Below, piece by piece: positions 27,118 through 36,249 of a stretch of 64,000 bases of DNA. The stretch comes from JADGOV01 sp963814355 (GTDB lineage: Bacteria; Actinomycetota; Actinomycetes; JADGOV01). The notes under the pieces are model-generated. The model saw only the letters and a list, made by a program, of their open reading frames with translations. It was not told the DNA's origin and did not search any database. The DNA is taken from contig CAWFCZ010000023.1 of the NCBI GenBank assembly GCA_963814355.1, positions 1-64,000 on the forward strand. Direction: 5' to 3'. Numbering within the stretch: the first letter of the stretch is position 1; every line of letters begins with the position of its first letter. A program made the translations under genes and the position numbers.

Positions 27118-28920
27118 ATGCATACCTGGAAGACTGTCGTCCGGGCCGCCGTGACCCGGGCCACGGTGGCTTCGATCCTCGTCTCGGTCGCCGGAGGGGC
27201 GCTGCTCACCGGCGCATCGGCCGCCACGGCCGCCACCGCACCGTCCCAGTCGGCCACCCCGGTGACCGGCCGCCCCGCGGTGCCGCCACATGGTGTGCTC
27301 CTCGGCGCCGCAGTCAGCGGCCGCCCGGGATCGAGTGCGAAGTCGTCGGTCACCGACCTCGAGGCGGAGATCGGCCGGAAGTTGGATGTGCATCGGCTGT
27401 ATGACGTGTGGGACGACCCGCAGCCGGGTCCGATGACGTCCTGGACGGTGGCCGGTGGGCGGACCCCGGTGTTGTCCATCAAGGCCAGCCGCCGCGACGG
27501 GTCGGTCGTCCGCTGGGCCGATATCGCCGCCGGTCGGGAAGACCCCCAGATCCGCGCCCAGGCCAGGGGATTGAAGGCGTTGAACGCCCCGCTGTTCCTG
27601 AGCCTGCAACACGAACCGGAGAACGACCCCGGCAACGGCACCGCCGCGGACTACGTCGCCGCCTGGCGGCACTACGTCGCCGTGTTCCGCTCCGAGAACG
27701 TCACCAACGTCTCCTTCACCTGGATCCTGATGGCCTGGAGCTTCGAACGCCCCACCATCGCCGACTCCTTCTACCCCGGCGACGACGTCATCGACTGGGT
27801 CGCCGCCGACGGCTACAACTGGTACGGCACCTCGGCGGACAAGCCCTGGCGGCCCCTCGGCGATGCCATCAGCGGCTTCTACGACTGGGGCACCGCCCAC
27901 CACAAGCCCATGATGATCGCCGAATACGGCTCCCTCGAAGACCCGCAGACCCCCGGCCGCAAGGCGGCCTGGATCACTGACGCCGCCGCCGCCATCAAAA
28001 CCATGCCCGGCATCAAAGCCGTCCTCTACTTCCACTCCCCAGTCGGGCACCCGTGGTGGGTGAACTCCTCCGCCTCCTCGACGGCGGCTTTCGCCACCAT
28101 GGGCGGGGACAGGTACTTCTCCGCCACCGGCGGTGTGTCGTCGACGCCGGCCCTTCACACGGTGGCCGATTTCGACGGGAACGGCTCCACCGACCTGTCG
28201 GTCTACCGCCCCTCCACCGGCAGCTGGTACGCCCGGGGGGTACTCGCCGCCCGCTGGGGGGCGCCGGGTGATGTGCCGGTACCGGCGGACTACAACGGCG
28301 ACCGCCGCGCCGACGTCGCGCTCTGGCGGCCGGCCAACGGCCGCTGGTACATCCGCGGCGTCCCCTCCTTCGGCTACGGCACCACCGGCGACCTTCCCGT
28401 CCCCGCCGACTACACCGGCGACGGCCGCGCCGCGGCCGCCGTGTTCCGCCCGGCCACCGGCACCTGGTGGGTCCGCGGCGCGGTTCCGGTCGCATACGGC
28501 CAGCGCGGCGACATCCCGGTACCCGGGGACTACAACGGCGACGGCCGCACCGAGGCCGCGGTCTTCCGCCCGGCCACCGGCACCTGGTGGGTCCGCGGCG
28601 CGGTTCCGGTCGCATACGGCCAGCGCGGCGACATCCCGGTACCCGGGGACTACAACGGCGACGGCCGCACCGAGGCCGCGGTGTTCCGCCCGGCCACCGG
28701 CACCTGGTGGATCCGCGGCACCGCCCCGGTCGCCTACGGCCAACGCGGCGACATCCCGGTACCCGGGGACTACAACGGCGACGGCCGCACCGAGGCCGCC
28801 ATCTGGCGCCCGGCCACCGGAACCTGGTGGATCCGCGGCCGGCCCGGCACGGCATGGGGGGTGGGCAGCGACCACCCGCTGCCCCTGCCGCCCGGTATCC
28901 GAATCCCCAGCGGGATGTGA
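27118..28920 (+). CDS. Secreted GH26-like hydrolase with FG-GAP/VCBS-like repeats
   Basis: About 600 residues. Signal peptide (ATVASILVSVAGGALLTG), GH26-like domain with acid/base Glu166 and nucleophile Glu269, then from ~residue 341 a run of ~40-residue repeats with the calcium-loop-like DYNGDGRTEAAVFRPATGTW core, as in FG-GAP/VCBS propeller repeats. ATG 27118 has GAGGGATC upstream, mirroring the leader of the previous gene. ATG 27094 is possible. Same catalytic domain as the gene at 24268 but a different C-terminal module. It ends convergent with the flippase. Confidence 0.85.
   Translation: MHTWKTVVRAAVTRATVASILVSVAGGALLTGASAATAATAPSQSATPVTGRPAVPPHGVLLGAAVSGRPGSSAKSSVTDLEAEIGRKLDVHRLYDVWDDPQPGPMTSWTVAGGRTPVLSIKASRRDGSVVRWADIAAGREDPQIRAQARGLKALNAPLFLSLQHEPENDPGNGTAADYVAAWRHYVAVFRSENVTNVSFTWILMAWSFERPTIADSFYPGDDVIDWVAADGYNWYGTSADKPWRPLGDAISGFYDWGTAHHKPMMIAEYGSLEDPQTPGRKAAWITDAAAAIKTMPGIKAVLYFHSPVGHPWWVNSSASSTAAFATMGGDRYFSATGGVSSTPALHTVADFDGNGSTDLSVYRPSTGSWYARGVLAARWGAPGDVPVPADYNGDRRADVALWRPANGRWYIRGVPSFGYGTTGDLPVPADYTGDGRAAAAVFRPATGTWWVRGAVPVAYGQRGDIPVPGDYNGDGRTEAAVFRPATGTWWVRGAVPVAYGQRGDIPVPGDYNGDGRTEAAVFRPATGTWWIRGTAPVAYGQRGDIPVPGDYNGDGRTEAAIWRPATGTWWIRGRPGTAWGVGSDHPLPLPPGIRIPSGM
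27368..28046 (+). repeat. Copy B of the 679-bp duplicated GH26 catalytic segment
   Basis: Partner of 24497-25175; see that entry. The start and end of identity fall inside both genes' coding sequence, just after the divergent N-terminal leader and just before the divergent C-terminal modules. Confidence 0.92.
28150..28890 (+). repeat. 120-bp in-frame tandem repeats (FG-GAP-like)
   Basis: Exact 120-bp period over 28441-28800. The units at 28441 and 28561 differ only at one seen position near their starts. Earlier units (from ~28150) are diverged. The encoded unit has GDIPVPGDYNGDGRTEA. Confidence 0.85.
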
Positions 28921-28951
28921 CCCGGTAACCGGTGACGCGTTCCGGCCCGGT

Positions 28952-30529
28952 CTAGCGACCGACCTGGGCCGGGAGCGCCGCACCCCGGGAGCGCCGCCGC
29001 AGCAGGGCCGGTAGCTCGTCCAGGCCGACCGTACGTCGACGCTGATAGAGGCCGACCGCGTAGAGCGCGGTCCCCGCTGCCGAGGCGGCCGCCACGACCA
29101 TCACGGACAGTCCCAGCGAGAAGCGAGCGAGCAGGGGCAGCCCGCCGAAGCACGCCAGGCTCAGTGCGGCGACATCCCGCCCGCCGGGGGAGAACGGCCG
29201 CATGTGCATCACCCGGGAAATCATCGCCAGCGGCAGCAAGTTGTTCACCAGGATGGCCAGCGCCCATCCGATGGCCGCGCCAAGGATGCCGTACCGGGGG
29301 ATGAGTATCAGGTCGGCGGCAATGTCGGTGGCCAACGCCAGGCCGGTATTGATGACACTCCAACTGCTCCGCCCGGCCATCAGGAGAATGGAGTCGACCG
29401 AACCGCAGGCGGTGGACACCAGCATCGCGAGGCACAGCACGCTCACCGACGAGGCTCCCGCGTGGTACCCGCGGCCGAAGATCCCCAGCAGCGTGGGTGC
29501 GAACACCGCGAAGGCCAGGTACAACGGCCAGGTGGAGGCCATCAGCCAGGTCGTCGACGTCTGGTAGACCACCGTCGCCCGGTGGTGGGAATGCGTCGCC
29601 AGCAACTCACTCATCTTCGGAGCGGTGACCTGTTGAATGGCCTGTACGGCCATCAGCCCGACGATGAGGAACCTGCTGGCAGCGGCGTACACCGCGGCGT
29701 CACGTGGCCCGCGCAACGAGCCGACCAGGATGACGTCGGCCCGCTGGAGCGCGACGGCAAAGAGCCTGGACAAACCTCGGAAGGCGCTGAAACTCCAGAA
29801 CTCTCGTGCGGTGACGTCGCCGGTGGCCGCCGGCATCACGCCCGGCCGGGGAGCCATCCGAGCGCGTCGGCGATGCAGCCGCCCCAGCCAGGGAATCGTG
29901 ATCAGCAGCCCGGCAAGGTAAGGCACGGACCAGGCGAGGCAGAGCAGGAACATGCTCGATGAGAAGATCTGGGCGACCGCGACGGCCGCGCACTGCACGG
30001 CCACCCGGCCCAGCCGTTCGATGAGCGCCGAGGGCCGCATGGTGCCGTAGCCGCGGGTGGCGGCCATCAGCACGTTGTAGCTCACCGCGATCGGCACGAA
30101 CGGCGCGAGCACCCGAATTGCGGTCTGGAACTCCGCGGCGGCCGACTTCCCGAGCAGACCGGACACTGCCGGAGCGCTGATCTCCAGAACGACGGTAATC
30201 AGCAGGCCGAGGGCCGACACGGCGATCAGCGCAGTGCGGAGGACCACCACCGCATCCCGGGGGCGGCCCAGCGCCCGAGCCCGGGCGATGTAGCGCAAGA
30301 CTCCGGTGTCCGCTCCGATTGCGGCGGCCGCCGTGACAATGAGGAAGAAGGCGGTGACCACGAAGAAGGTGCCGGCGGCGACCCGGCCGTAGCCCCGGGT
30401 GATCTGAACCAGCAACACCGTGTTGAGCACGGCGCCGCCGATGGCCCCCACCATGTTGAGCGCGCCGCCGCGAGCCAGGCCGGCGATGTCCCGCTGCGAT
30501 CCGGCCGCCGCGTCTGGACTGATCGTCAC
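28952..30529 (-). CDS. Wzx-type polysaccharide flippase (MOP superfamily)
   Basis: 525 residues with many hydrophobic helices throughout (for example ALNMVGAIGGAVLNTVLLVQ, FFVVTAFFLIVTAAAAIG, VMVVAAASAAGTALYAVGLY). The pattern and length match oligosaccharide flippases that move lipid-linked repeat units across the membrane. Starts 5 bp after the GH26-like membrane protein stop on the same strand, so it is the last gene of a short operon. Confidence 0.85.
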   Translation of the reverse strand: MTISPDAAAGSQRDIAGLARGGALNMVGAIGGAVLNTVLLVQITRGYGRVAAGTFFVVTAFFLIVTAAAAIGADTGVLRYIARARALGRPRDAVVVLRTALIAVSALGLLITVVLEISAPAVSGLLGKSAAAEFQTAIRVLAPFVPIAVSYNVLMAATRGYGTMRPSALIERLGRVAVQCAAVAVAQIFSSSMFLLCLAWSVPYLAGLLITIPWLGRLHRRRARMAPRPGVMPAATGDVTAREFWSFSAFRGLSRLFAVALQRADVILVGSLRGPRDAAVYAAASRFLIVGLMAVQAIQQVTAPKMSELLATHSHHRATVVYQTSTTWLMASTWPLYLAFAVFAPTLLGIFGRGYHAGASSVSVLCLAMLVSTACGSVDSILLMAGRSSWSVINTGLALATDIAADLILIPRYGILGAAIGWALAILVNNLLPLAMISRVMHMRPFSPGGRDVAALSLACFGGLPLLARFSLGLSVMVVAAASAAGTALYAVGLYQRRRTVGLDELPALLRRRSRGAALPAQVGR

Positions 30530-30534
30530 CGGCG

Positions 30535-31614
30535 CTACTTGGCGGTCGGCAGCCGACGCGTGTTGAAGTACGGATCGTCGGCAAGGGCGCGGAATGCGGC
30601 CAGTGCACCCGGATAGCCGCGCAGTGTCCAGACGTTGCGATTTCCGTTGTTGTCCATCCGGATCGCGTCGAAGTAAACCACGGCCTTGATCCGGGGGAAT
30701 GTCGACTTGAGCGTGGTGCGGACGTTGCCGAGCCAGGCCTCGCGCTGTCCGGATGCGCCGGTCGGCACGCCGAATTCACCGATCATCAGCGGCTGCGGGT
30801 GTGCGGCGGCCCAGGTATAGAAGGCTTGGAAGACCTGCTGAAAACTGCGCCACCCCCCGGTGGAGGGTCCGGTGTATCCGTCGGCGCACAACCAGTCCAC
30901 ACTGTCGTCCCCAGGATAGAAGTTGTCCATTCGGCCCTGCGCGAAGCCGTAGGACGTCGGGCACCACACCCACTGGGCGTTCGTGGCGCCTTCGGCGGCA
31001 AACACCGCGCGCAGGTGTCGCCAGGCCGCGACGTACTCCGGCCCGGTACCAGCCTTGTCGGCGACCCCCGGCCGGTCCATTTCCCAGAACCAACGCATCA
31101 GCACCGGCACGCCCAGATCACGCACGGCGTCCGCACGCTGCTTGATGAGAGCGTCGAACGATCCGTTGGCGATGGCAGTGGTCTGCGTTCCGGCCCAGGA
31201 AATCATCGGCGTGCTGCCTTGTGCGATCGCGTCGCGCTCCGTCTGGGCCGGGAACGGCTCGGCCCACTTGCGATACACGTGCACGATATCCAGCCGGCGG
31301 CCGATGTCCTTCTGGAGGACACCGACGGCCGAGGAGACGTCACCACCTTCGGCGGCGGTGGGCTTGACCCAGGCACCGACCAGGGCGCCGGTCTTGGGGG
31401 CCAACTGCGTGCCGGACGTCGGAGCGGTCGGGGTGGACCCCGGCCCCGGCGTCGTCGGGGAGCGGTGCGCCGCCCACAGCGCCGCCCCGGCCCCGACCAA
31501 GGCTACGAGCAGGACTACTGCCAGTGCCGGAATGGCCCAGCGGGGTCGGCGCGGCTTCTCCGGCGGGGCCTGGGTATCGGGGTCCGTCGTCGGGCCAGCA
31601 CTAGACACGCGCAT
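30535..31614 (-). CDS. Membrane-anchored GH26-like glycoside hydrolase
   Basis: 359 residues. A proline-rich cytoplasmic N-terminus precedes one transmembrane segment (AIPALAVVLLVALVGAGAAL) with no evident cleavage site. A Pro/Thr-rich linker then leads to a GH26-like catalytic domain with acid/base Glu178 in RWFWEMDRP (the most canonical GH26 site in the window), NFYPGDDSVDWLCADGY and nucleophile Glu280 in MIGEFGVP. Probably trims nascent polymer at the outer membrane face. Precedes the flippase. Confidence 0.82.
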   Translation of the reverse strand: MRVSSAGPTTDPDTQAPPEKPRRPRWAIPALAVVLLVALVGAGAALWAAHRSPTTPGPGSTPTAPTSGTQLAPKTGALVGAWVKPTAAEGGDVSSAVGVLQKDIGRRLDIVHVYRKWAEPFPAQTERDAIAQGSTPMISWAGTQTTAIANGSFDALIKQRADAVRDLGVPVLMRWFWEMDRPGVADKAGTGPEYVAAWRHLRAVFAAEGATNAQWVWCPTSYGFAQGRMDNFYPGDDSVDWLCADGYTGPSTGGWRSFQQVFQAFYTWAAAHPQPLMIGEFGVPTGASGQREAWLGNVRTTLKSTFPRIKAVVYFDAIRMDNNGNRNVWTLRGYPGALAAFRALADDPYFNTRRLPTAK

Positions 31615-31745
31615 CTATACCTGGTCTCCCGGCGACAGCTACCCATCGAGTATACGACCGATCTTGTCCCGGGCAGGGCCAACGGTCATCTCCCGACTCG
31701 GCCCCGCCGGCACCACACTGAGCCGCCGCCGCGACGCCCTCGTCG

Positions 31746-32666
31746 TCAGGGGCTGGGCTTGAACGCCGGGTTCGACGCCCCGGCCTTGAACGCGGCAACC
31801 TGGTCGCTGCGGTCGATGATCCAGTGGCAACCCCGGATGGCCGCGCCGTTCTGGTAGAAGGCAGCGCGGATGACGCTGCGCTCGGCGGTGATGGTACGCA
31901 GCGCGTCGGCGATCCAGGTGGCCTTGCGCCCGGGGTTGGCATGGTCTTCGTTGGAGGCGAATTCCGGCAGCACGACCTGCTTGCGGTGAGCCCGGGCGAA
32001 GGCCAGCGCCGGGGCGATGATCTGCCCGAGCGGGCGCCACGTCGTCCCCGACCCGCAGTTCCGGTACCAGTTGTACGGGTCCGCCCCCACGTAGTCGACG
32101 TAGTTGTCCCCCGGGTACCACTTGGCAGCCGCCCGGCGGTCACCGGAGGAGACGCCGTAGGAGTTGGCCGACAGGGTCAGGGTCCATCTGGCATTGGTGG
32201 CGCCGCGGGACCGGAAGATGTTGACCACGTTGCGCCAGGCGGCGGCGAAGTCACCGGCGCTGCCACGGCGGAGGTCGTTGGAGGTTTCCGGCTCGTGATG
32301 GTAGGAGACGAAGGTGACCCGGCGAGCCGCTCTGATACCGTCCGCCCACCGCACGATCTGCGCGTAGGTCGCCGAGCCGGGACGCGCGTTCGCCACGGAT
32401 GACCATCGGTCGGGAGTCTCGATGTTGACCAACGTGCCGAGCCTGACGGGTCCGTTGAGATTACCCCAGGCGTGCGTGGCGAGCGGCCGGCCGATCTGCC
32501 GGGACAGCTGCTCGTTCTGCCCGTTGGCGCCGAGCACCACTGTGGGCGAGCCTGCCCCGGCGGGCGCGGTGATGCCGCCGAGCACGCAACCGGCGGCCAG
32601 ACCGGCGGCGGTCACGCCGAGGGCCTTGCGGGATGGACGGGATGTGCGGGCACGCGGAAGTGCCAT
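31746..32666 (-). CDS. Secreted GH26-like glycoside hydrolase
   Basis: 306 residues with signal peptide (ALGVTAAGLAAGCVLGGITA). Acid/base Glu125 in YHHEPETSN, KWYPGDNYVDYVGADPYNWY and nucleophile Glu235 in LPEFASNEDHANPGRKATW. The GRKATW stretch after the nucleophile recurs in four of the seven family members here. ATG 32666 has AGGAG nine bases upstream. Separated by 288 bp from the glycosyltransferase gene, so it probably has its own promoter. Confidence 0.8.
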   Translation of the reverse strand: MALPRARTSRPSRKALGVTAAGLAAGCVLGGITAPAGAGSPTVVLGANGQNEQLSRQIGRPLATHAWGNLNGPVRLGTLVNIETPDRWSSVANARPGSATYAQIVRWADGIRAARRVTFVSYHHEPETSNDLRRGSAGDFAAAWRNVVNIFRSRGATNARWTLTLSANSYGVSSGDRRAAAKWYPGDNYVDYVGADPYNWYRNCGSGTTWRPLGQIIAPALAFARAHRKQVVLPEFASNEDHANPGRKATWIADALRTITAERSVIRAAFYQNGAAIRGCHWIIDRSDQVAAFKAGASNPAFKPSP

Positions 32667-32954
32667 GTGCAACCACTCCTCTTCCTCAACCGCTGACCGG
32701 GTTAGCTGACGGGTTCGGGCGGGAAGGTCGCCCTAGAGCTGTGCTCATTCACCCCAAAAAAGCTCGGGTCCCCGGCTCCTGTTCTGGATTAAGCGGTCGC
32801 CGACACCGCGACCCCCGTTGGGCCGCGACTTCGCGTCAGACGAGACGTACTAAACACTGCCGGGCCTCAAGAACGCAAGTTCCGGAGGGGGATCGGCAGG
32901 AACAGCCAATGCAACGCAGGGGCGGGGTGCCGGACCGCGTTTAGCGGGCGGGGA

Positions 32955-33863
32955 TCAGATCCCGCGCCCCGCAGCATGGGCCAAGCGCAACGCCCACTCC
33001 GGCCGCAGGAGCCCGGCGCTGATCAGCAGAGCCAGGTAGGCGCGGCGCTCCCGCCAGGACAGCCGCAGGGCTTGCGTCGCCCACCGCACCGACTCCCGAC
33101 GACGTCCCAGACCGCCATAGGCAAACGCCTTCTGGCCGTAGATCCGCGCCAGTCCGGCCGGATCGCCGGCGAATTCAGGATGTTTGTCGAGCAAATAGTC
33201 CAGCGCTGTGATGATTGTCTCCCATCGCCGCGCGAAGAACGACGCTCGATGCCACAGCACCCGGACCAGCGGCTCGCCGACCACGCCGATGGCGCCGTGC
33301 CGGGCGGCCCGGAGAATCCAGTCGTAGTCCTCGCCGTATCCGCCGGGGATCTGCTCGTCCACCTCGCCGATGCCGCCGAAGAAGGCTTCTCGGCGAACGA
33401 TAACGGTGGAGGGATGAGCCTCGAACGACCGCCGCCGGATCAGCGCGGGCACTGTGACGTCGTCCGGGGTCGGCACGCGCTCGGTGAGTTTTCCGCCGTA
33501 GTCGATGACGATTCCGGTGACCGCGGTGTCGTACCCGGCGTCCAAGCAGCTCAGCTGACGCTGCAGCTTTCCGGGGAGCCAGACGTCGTCGTCGTCGCAG
33601 AAGGCCAGCAGGTCGAAGGTGCTGGCTCGAGCGCCGCAGTTGCGCGCTCCGGCCAGACCTGCCGAGTGGTCGTTGCCGACCACCCGCACAGCGCGACCGT
33701 CAGTCTTGCGCTCAAGGGCGTAGTCCGGAGTGCTCTGGTCAAAGACCACCACGATCTCGATCTGCCCGCTGGACGCCTGGTCCAGCACCGCGTCGACGGC
33801 GCGACGCAGCAACTCGGGTCGGTCCCGGGTTGCGATGACCACGGAGACATCAGCAGCGTTCAC
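32955..33863 (-). CDS. GT2 family glycosyltransferase
   Basis: 302 residues. GT-A fold with SVVIATRDRPELLRRAVDAV, GLAGARNCGARAS, the DxD-like metal motif FCDDDDVWLPGKL and GYGEDYDWILRAA. Adds one sugar of the repeat unit, donor unknown. GTG 33863 overlaps the polymerase stop (GTGA). The larger open frame covering 32955-35324 is not real upstream of this start. Confidence 0.9.
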   Translation of the reverse strand: MNAADVSVVIATRDRPELLRRAVDAVLDQASSGQIEIVVVFDQSTPDYALERKTDGRAVRVVGNDHSAGLAGARNCGARASTFDLLAFCDDDDVWLPGKLQRQLSCLDAGYDTAVTGIVIDYGGKLTERVPTPDDVTVPALIRRRSFEAHPSTVIVRREAFFGGIGEVDEQIPGGYGEDYDWILRAARHGAIGVVGEPLVRVLWHRASFFARRWETIITALDYLLDKHPEFAGDPAGLARIYGQKAFAYGGLGRRRESVRWATQALRLSWRERRAYLALLISAGLLRPEWALRLAHAAGRGI

Positions 33864-35314
33864 CACCGGCCCACGACGGTCGGCCGGCGCGCCGCGGGAA
33901 GCACGGCGGCGGCGGACGGCACGGCCGGTTCGCCGCCCACGCTGGCGGAGCGGCGTTCCCGCCAGGCCATGGCGAACACGGCGGTGGCGATCGGCAGCCC
34001 GAACGGGATCAGTTGGTAGAAGAACATCTCGACGAGCACCAAGCCGACCACGATGGTCGACGCCATGCCGAAAGGCCTTCGATCTCGCCGGGTGCGCACC
34101 ACCGCTCCGATAAAGAAGGCGATCATCAGCCCGGCACCGACGAACCCGGTGCTGAAGGAGAGCAGGTAGATCAGGCCGTGCGTGCCGATTGGCGGCGGTG
34201 CGCAGCGCGGGCAGTCGGCGGTCGCCCCGGCCGCGATGGAGGTCGCGTTGCCGTACGGCTTGCGCGTCGATCCCCATCCGAGGAACGGGGAGTGGGTGGC
34301 GCCCTCGATCGCCGCGGTCGCCAGGTAGGCGCGCCGGGTGTCGCTGTGGCCGTGCGAGAGCCGTTGGCTGACCACCGAATGCAGGGGGGTGGCCACGAAG
34401 GCCGCCGCCCCGACGAGGGTGAGGACGAGGGCGATTCGCAGGATCTGCGTCCGCCCCCGGAGCACCATCACCGCGAGGACGTAAAACGCGCTCAACGCGA
34501 TGGCGATCCACAATCCACGGTTGAGCGAGTAGATGACGACCACCGCACCGACCGCCAGCACGGCGGGCGCCGCCCGGCGCCGCCACCGCTGCCCGGGAGC
34601 GAACCAGGACAGGACGAAGAACGGCAGCAGCAGCGAGAGGTTCGCACCCCACTCGTTGGTGTAGGCGAAGGGCGCGGCCGGGCGCGGCGTTTCGTAGCCG
34701 AGGAAGTCCTGGACCTGCGCGAAGTTGGGATGCATGATCTCGCGCAGGTACGAGCCTTGGGACACCAGGTGATGGGGCAGTAGGTACTCGGCTGCTGACG
34801 TGAAACCGCCGTGCGGGGAGAGCATCCCGGCGACGCCGCCGAGCACGGTCACCACGAACAGGAAACCCAGCATGCGGGCGAACCGCATGGCCGGCAGCTC
34901 CTCCGGCGTCAGGTTTGCGATGTAGATGAGCAGCACGGACGCGCCGACCAGGGTGGCACTGCGGTCCAGGAAGGGCAGCAGCCGCTCGCCGAACGAGCCG
35001 GGCTGCGTGCCCGGGGCGACCTTGCCGAGCGTCAGGACACCGAGCAAGGACCAGGCGGTGAACAGCAGCCACAGCCCGGCGCCGGTGGGCAGTACGACGT
35101 TGCGACGGCGGATGAGGCGCAGCGTCATGGGGATCGCCAGCAGCGGCACGATGACGAAGGCGATGCCGAGCGCCCACCAGATCGGGAAGCCGACGAACAA
35201 GGCGGCCACCGGCCAGGCCGCCGGCCACCCGGCCCGGCGGTCTCTGGGCGTCGGGGACATCAGCGGGCGGGGCGGCTCCGGCGTTTCGATCCGCCGGTCC
35301 AGCACATGCGTCAT
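33860..35314 (-). CDS. Wzy/O-antigen-ligase-like polysaccharide polymerase
   Basis: 484 residues with about ten transmembrane segments (WPVAALFVGFPIWWALGIAF, LPFFVLSWF, ALVLTLVGAAAFVATP and others) and a large periplasmic-side loop with EYLLPHHLVSQGSYLREIMH, the layout of Wzy/WaaL proteins. Would polymerise flipped repeat units. ATG 35314 overlaps the sulfotransferase stop (ATGA). Sequence of this family is poorly conserved, so polymerase versus ligase is undecided. Confidence 0.82.
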   Translation of the reverse strand: MTHVLDRRIETPEPPRPLMSPTPRDRRAGWPAAWPVAALFVGFPIWWALGIAFVIVPLLAIPMTLRLIRRRNVVLPTGAGLWLLFTAWSLLGVLTLGKVAPGTQPGSFGERLLPFLDRSATLVGASVLLIYIANLTPEELPAMRFARMLGFLFVVTVLGGVAGMLSPHGGFTSAAEYLLPHHLVSQGSYLREIMHPNFAQVQDFLGYETPRPAAPFAYTNEWGANLSLLLPFFVLSWFAPGQRWRRRAAPAVLAVGAVVVIYSLNRGLWIAIALSAFYVLAVMVLRGRTQILRIALVLTLVGAAAFVATPLHSVVSQRLSHGHSDTRRAYLATAAIEGATHSPFLGWGSTRKPYGNATSIAAGATADCPRCAPPPIGTHGLIYLLSFSTGFVGAGLMIAFFIGAVVRTRRDRRPFGMASTIVVGLVLVEMFFYQLIPFGLPIATAVFAMAWRERRSASVGGEPAVPSAAAVLPAARRPTVVGRW

Positions 35315-36249
35315 GCCGGTCCATTTCTCAAGCGGGACGGGTCGTGCGGTGCGGTGCCCCGCAGCGCCGCGGCGTGGCGAGCCGAAGCATCGACCCACGT
35401 CGGGGCCCACCCGAGCAGGTCTACCAGCGCAGCGTCGTGCGGGGCGAAGTACTCCTCGAGCCGCTGGCGAACCTCGGCCGGCATCTCGGATCGAGGGCGG
35501 GCGTTGGCGTGCTCCGGGGTCGCCAGCTGCCAAGGCGGCAGGCCGAGGAAACTCAGCAGCCGGTCGTAGCTCGGCTGTGGGTCGGCGAAGAACTGGGCGC
35601 TGTCCAGCACGAGCACCGACTCGACCGGAAAAAGGGCGTACAGCCGCTCCAGCTGCTCCGCGTAGCGGCCGCGGGCGGCGTATGCCTGGTGTTGATGTGC
35701 CAGGCTGAGGTATCCCGGGTCGGCGACCATCTTCTCGACTTCACCGGCCAGCCGCTCCGGCTCGAGGTCGAGCGCACGGGAGAACGTCTCGGTCTCGAAG
35801 CCTCGGGCGAGCTCGTGGGTGTAGGCGGAGTAGGCCCGCTCCACCGGGTCGCGCAACAGCGCCACCAGCTTGACCCCCGGCAGATCGGCAGCAATCCGGG
35901 CGGGCGACAGCGGATGGAACATGTAGTACGGACTGGCCTCCCCGGTGATCGGCGGACCTGCGGAGCCGCGGAGCCGGGCCGGCAGCGCCAGCGGAAAATG
36001 CCCGCGGTACCAGGCCGGGCCCTTGTAGTAGGCCATGTCGAAGTAGTGCACGCCCTTGTGCAAGGCGGCGGGGGCGACCATCGGATGGCGGGCGAGCAGC
36101 CGGTGTAGGGACGTCGTGCCACACCGCTGCGCCCCGACCACGAGAAAGGAGGGTTCCAGCCGCAGGCCGGCGCTGAGCCGCCCGGCGTTGCCGACCGACC
36201 AGCGCGCGCCGCGCACCACTCGTCGGCGTAGCGGTGACCCTTCGAGCAC
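35311..36249 (-). CDS. Sulfotransferase (heparan-sulfotransferase-like)
   Basis: About 312 residues. PAPS 5' loop is VVGAQRCGTTSLHRLLARHP and the 3'-phosphate motif is LLRDPVERAYSAY; the length and layout match NDST/HS-type Sulfotransfer_1 proteins. GTG 36249 has AGGAAGGG six bases upstream and is preferred to GTG 36306. First gene of a translationally coupled run: sulfotransferase, polymerase, GT2. Substrate is inferred to be the nascent polysaccharide. Confidence 0.85.
   Translation of the reverse strand: MLEGSPLRRRVVRGARWSVGNAGRLSAGLRLEPSFLVVGAQRCGTTSLHRLLARHPMVAPAALHKGVHYFDMAYYKGPAWYRGHFPLALPARLRGSAGPPITGEASPYYMFHPLSPARIAADLPGVKLVALLRDPVERAYSAYTHELARGFETETFSRALDLEPERLAGEVEKMVADPGYLSLAHQHQAYAARGRYAEQLERLYALFPVESVLVLDSAQFFADPQPSYDRLLSFLGLPPWQLATPEHANARPRSEMPAEVRQRLEEYFAPHDAALVDLLGWAPTWVDASARHAAALRGTAPHDPSRLRNGPA

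Noticed and set aside
24271..28983. A 1570-residue open frame on the minus strand across both secreted hydrolase genes
   Set aside because: Arises because repeated, codon-biased sense sequence keeps the antisense frame open; it is low-complexity Arg/Gly/Val text with no domain, and the plus-strand genes have signal peptides and catalytic motifs.
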